6,455 nucleotides of DNA from an uncultured Streptomyces sp. (GTDB taxonomy: Bacteria; Actinomycetota; Actinomycetes; Streptomycetales; Streptomycetaceae): positions 1 through 6,455 of the forward strand of contig CAMLJW010000314.1 of the NCBI GenBank assembly GCA_946480485.1. Direction: 5' to 3'. Position 1 is the first letter of the stretch, and every line of letters begins with the position of its first letter. The notes under the pieces were generated by a model that saw only the letters and a program-made list of their open reading frames with translations, did no database searches and was not told the DNA's origin. The translations under genes were made by a program, and so were the position numbers. This document shows positions 5,258-6,455 of the stretch, piece after piece.

Positions 5258-6455
5258 TTACTGCTTACCGCACTGCGAGACCAGCTTCTGCTCTTCGTCG
5301 GAGAGGCTGGGGCCGGGTGTGGGATGGGGTGCGGTCTGGAACTTGGACGGGGACGGTGACGTCGGCGCCGGCGTGGCGTTTGACGCGACCGAGGTCCTTG
5401 TGGCTCCCGTGGCGCCGCCGGCCTCTCCCTCGCCGGTACTCGCGTTGCTCTCGCTCTCGGCCTGGCGGCGCTCGGCTTCCTTCTCGCACGCGGACGCCTG
5501 GGTGGCCAGCTCCTCGATCTTCGTGCGGGCGCCGCTCAGGCCGCCCTCGGCGATCGTGGCCCTGACCTGCTTCTGCTGGTACGGCGGCAGGTACCTCAGT
5601 TCGATCTCGGGGTGGTCCCTCTCCACCTTCGAGAGCGAGACCCAGGCCAGGTCCTGGCTGATGCCGCGGTAGAGCGCGACGTGCTCGCCATTGATGCCGA
5701 CGTAGTACTGGGTCTGTGTCCAGCGGTAACCGCCGTACAGCCCGCCGCCGATGACGGCGAGCGCGAGCGCGGCGTAGAGGGATCTCCTCAGCCACTCGCG
5801 TCCGCGGCGCGGTTTGACGAAGTCCGCGTCGGAGTAGGCGCCGAAGCCGTCCGTGGGGACGTACCCCGTCGTGTCGCCGCTGCCGGGCGGGCCGAACTCG
5901 CCGCCGCCGCCCTGTCCGGGCACGGGGCGGCCGAGGCTGGACGCACGGCCCGCGGGCGTCTGCATCGCGCCGTTGTCATGCAGCTGGTGCTGGTTTTCGG
6001 CGACCGCGCCCACGACGACCGGGGTGTCGGAGAGCTGTTCCGCGAGGGTGTCCCCGCTGTCGATGTCGAGTACGTCGGCCACGATGACCGTGATGTTGTC
6101 CGGTCCGCCGCCGCGCAGCGCGAGCTGGATGAGCTCCTGCACGGTCCCCTGCGGTCCCTGGTAGCTGGCGAGGGTGTTTTCCATCGTCTGATGGCTGACG
6201 ACCCCCGACAGGCCGTCGGAGCAGATCAAGTAGCGGTCGCCGGCGCGGACTTCACGGATGGAGAGGTCCGGCTCGACGTGGTCGCCGCTGCCCAGCGCGC
6301 GCATGAGGAGGGACCTCTGCGGGTGCGTGGTGGCCTCTTCCTCCGTGATGCGTCCCTCATCGACGAGTCGCTGCACCCAGGTGTGGTCCTGTGTGATCTG
6401 CGTCAGTACGCCGTCTCGCAGCAGGTACGCGCGTGAGTCGCTGACGTGCACCATG
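5258..6455 (-). CDS. pstP: PP2C-family Ser/Thr phosphatase PstP, membrane-anchored (5' end outside window)
   Basis: The visible 398 residues are the C-terminal part of a metal-dependent phosphatase that should dephosphorylate PknB and its substrates. The first visible Met lies inside the catalytic domain, in a VH.SDSRAYLLRDG segment, so it is not the true start. The missing part should hold the N-terminal PP2C motifs, including the first metal-binding Asp. Numbered from that Met, conserved elements are Asp6 (DSR motif), Ser48 (QRSLLMRAL), Asp80 (CSDGLS) and Asp119 (GGGPDN). A low-complexity Gly/Pro linker (about 150-220) leads to one membrane helix (about 224-245), then an extracytoplasmic region of about 150 residues. 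That region has a YVG..G..VALYRG segment, a charged helical stretch with Cys323, a Ser/Thr/Pro-rich part and Cys395 near the end. The codon for residue 5 gives Ser where PP2C enzymes usually have Gly. It is followed closely by rodA, so the two are probably cotranscribed. Confidence 0.95.
   Translation of the reverse strand, partial: MVHVSDSRAYLLRDGVLTQITQDHTWVQRLVDEGRITEEEATTHPQRSLLMRALGSGDHVEPDLSIREVRAGDRYLICSDGLSGVVSHQTMENTLASYQGPQGTVQELIQLALRGGGPDNITVIVADVLDIDSGDTLAEQLSDTPVVVGAVAENQHQLHDNGAMQTPAGRASSLGRPVPGQGGGGEFGPPGSGDTTGYVPTDGFGAYSDADFVKPRRGREWLRRSLYAALALAVIGGGLYGGYRWTQTQYYVGINGEHVALYRGISQDLAWVSLSKVERDHPEIELRYLPPYQQKQVRATIAEGGLSGARTKIEELATQASACEKEAERRQAESESNASTGEGEAGGATGATRTSVASNATPAPTSPSPSKFQTAPHPTPGPSLSDEEQKLVSQCGKQ

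Noticed and set aside
5612..6436. Plus-strand open frame (274 codons) opposite pstP
   Set aside because: It is an antisense shadow caused by codon bias. No ribosome binding site or domain was seen.

Overview
The window is about 70% G+C by eye, all genes lie on the minus strand, third codon positions are strongly G/C, and I noticed no TTA leucine codon. The protein sequences and gene order point to an actinobacterium, most likely Streptomyces or a close relative. It is a piece of the conserved actinobacterial cell-wall and signalling locus known in Mycobacterium tuberculosis as fhaA-fhaB-pstP-rodA-pbpA-pknA-pknB. It looks like core chromosome: I see no mobile element, CRISPR array, tRNA or rRNA.

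Layout in transcription order, from high to low coordinates. The window opens inside pstP (6455-5258), a membrane-anchored PP2C Ser/Thr phosphatase whose N-terminal part is cut off by the window edge. After 26 bases comes rodA (5231-3795), a SEDS-family peptidoglycan polymerase. It overlaps pbpA (3798-2326), a class B penicillin-binding transpeptidase, by four bases (GTGA). A 172-base gap (2325-2154) follows and carries two overlapping perfect inverted repeats. Then comes pknB (2153-114), a transmembrane Ser/Thr kinase with four extracellular PASTA repeats. The last 113 bases are non-coding and hold two short stem-loops that may end transcription.

The four products form a plausible circuit. 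RodA polymerises lipid II into glycan strands and PbpA crosslinks them. PknB is expected to sense muropeptides or lipid II outside the cell through its PASTA domains and to phosphorylate cell-wall and division proteins inside. PstP removes those phosphates. The kinase gene pknA, which sits between pbpA and pknB in mycobacteria, is absent from this position.

I found no clearly new biological system. The points most worth checking are the twin inverted repeats upstream of pknB, an atypical SEDS extracellular loop around the expected catalytic Asp of RodA, cysteine pairs in two of the four PASTA domains, a Gly-to-Ser change beside a metal-binding Asp of PstP, and the uncharacterised extracytoplasmic domain of PstP.
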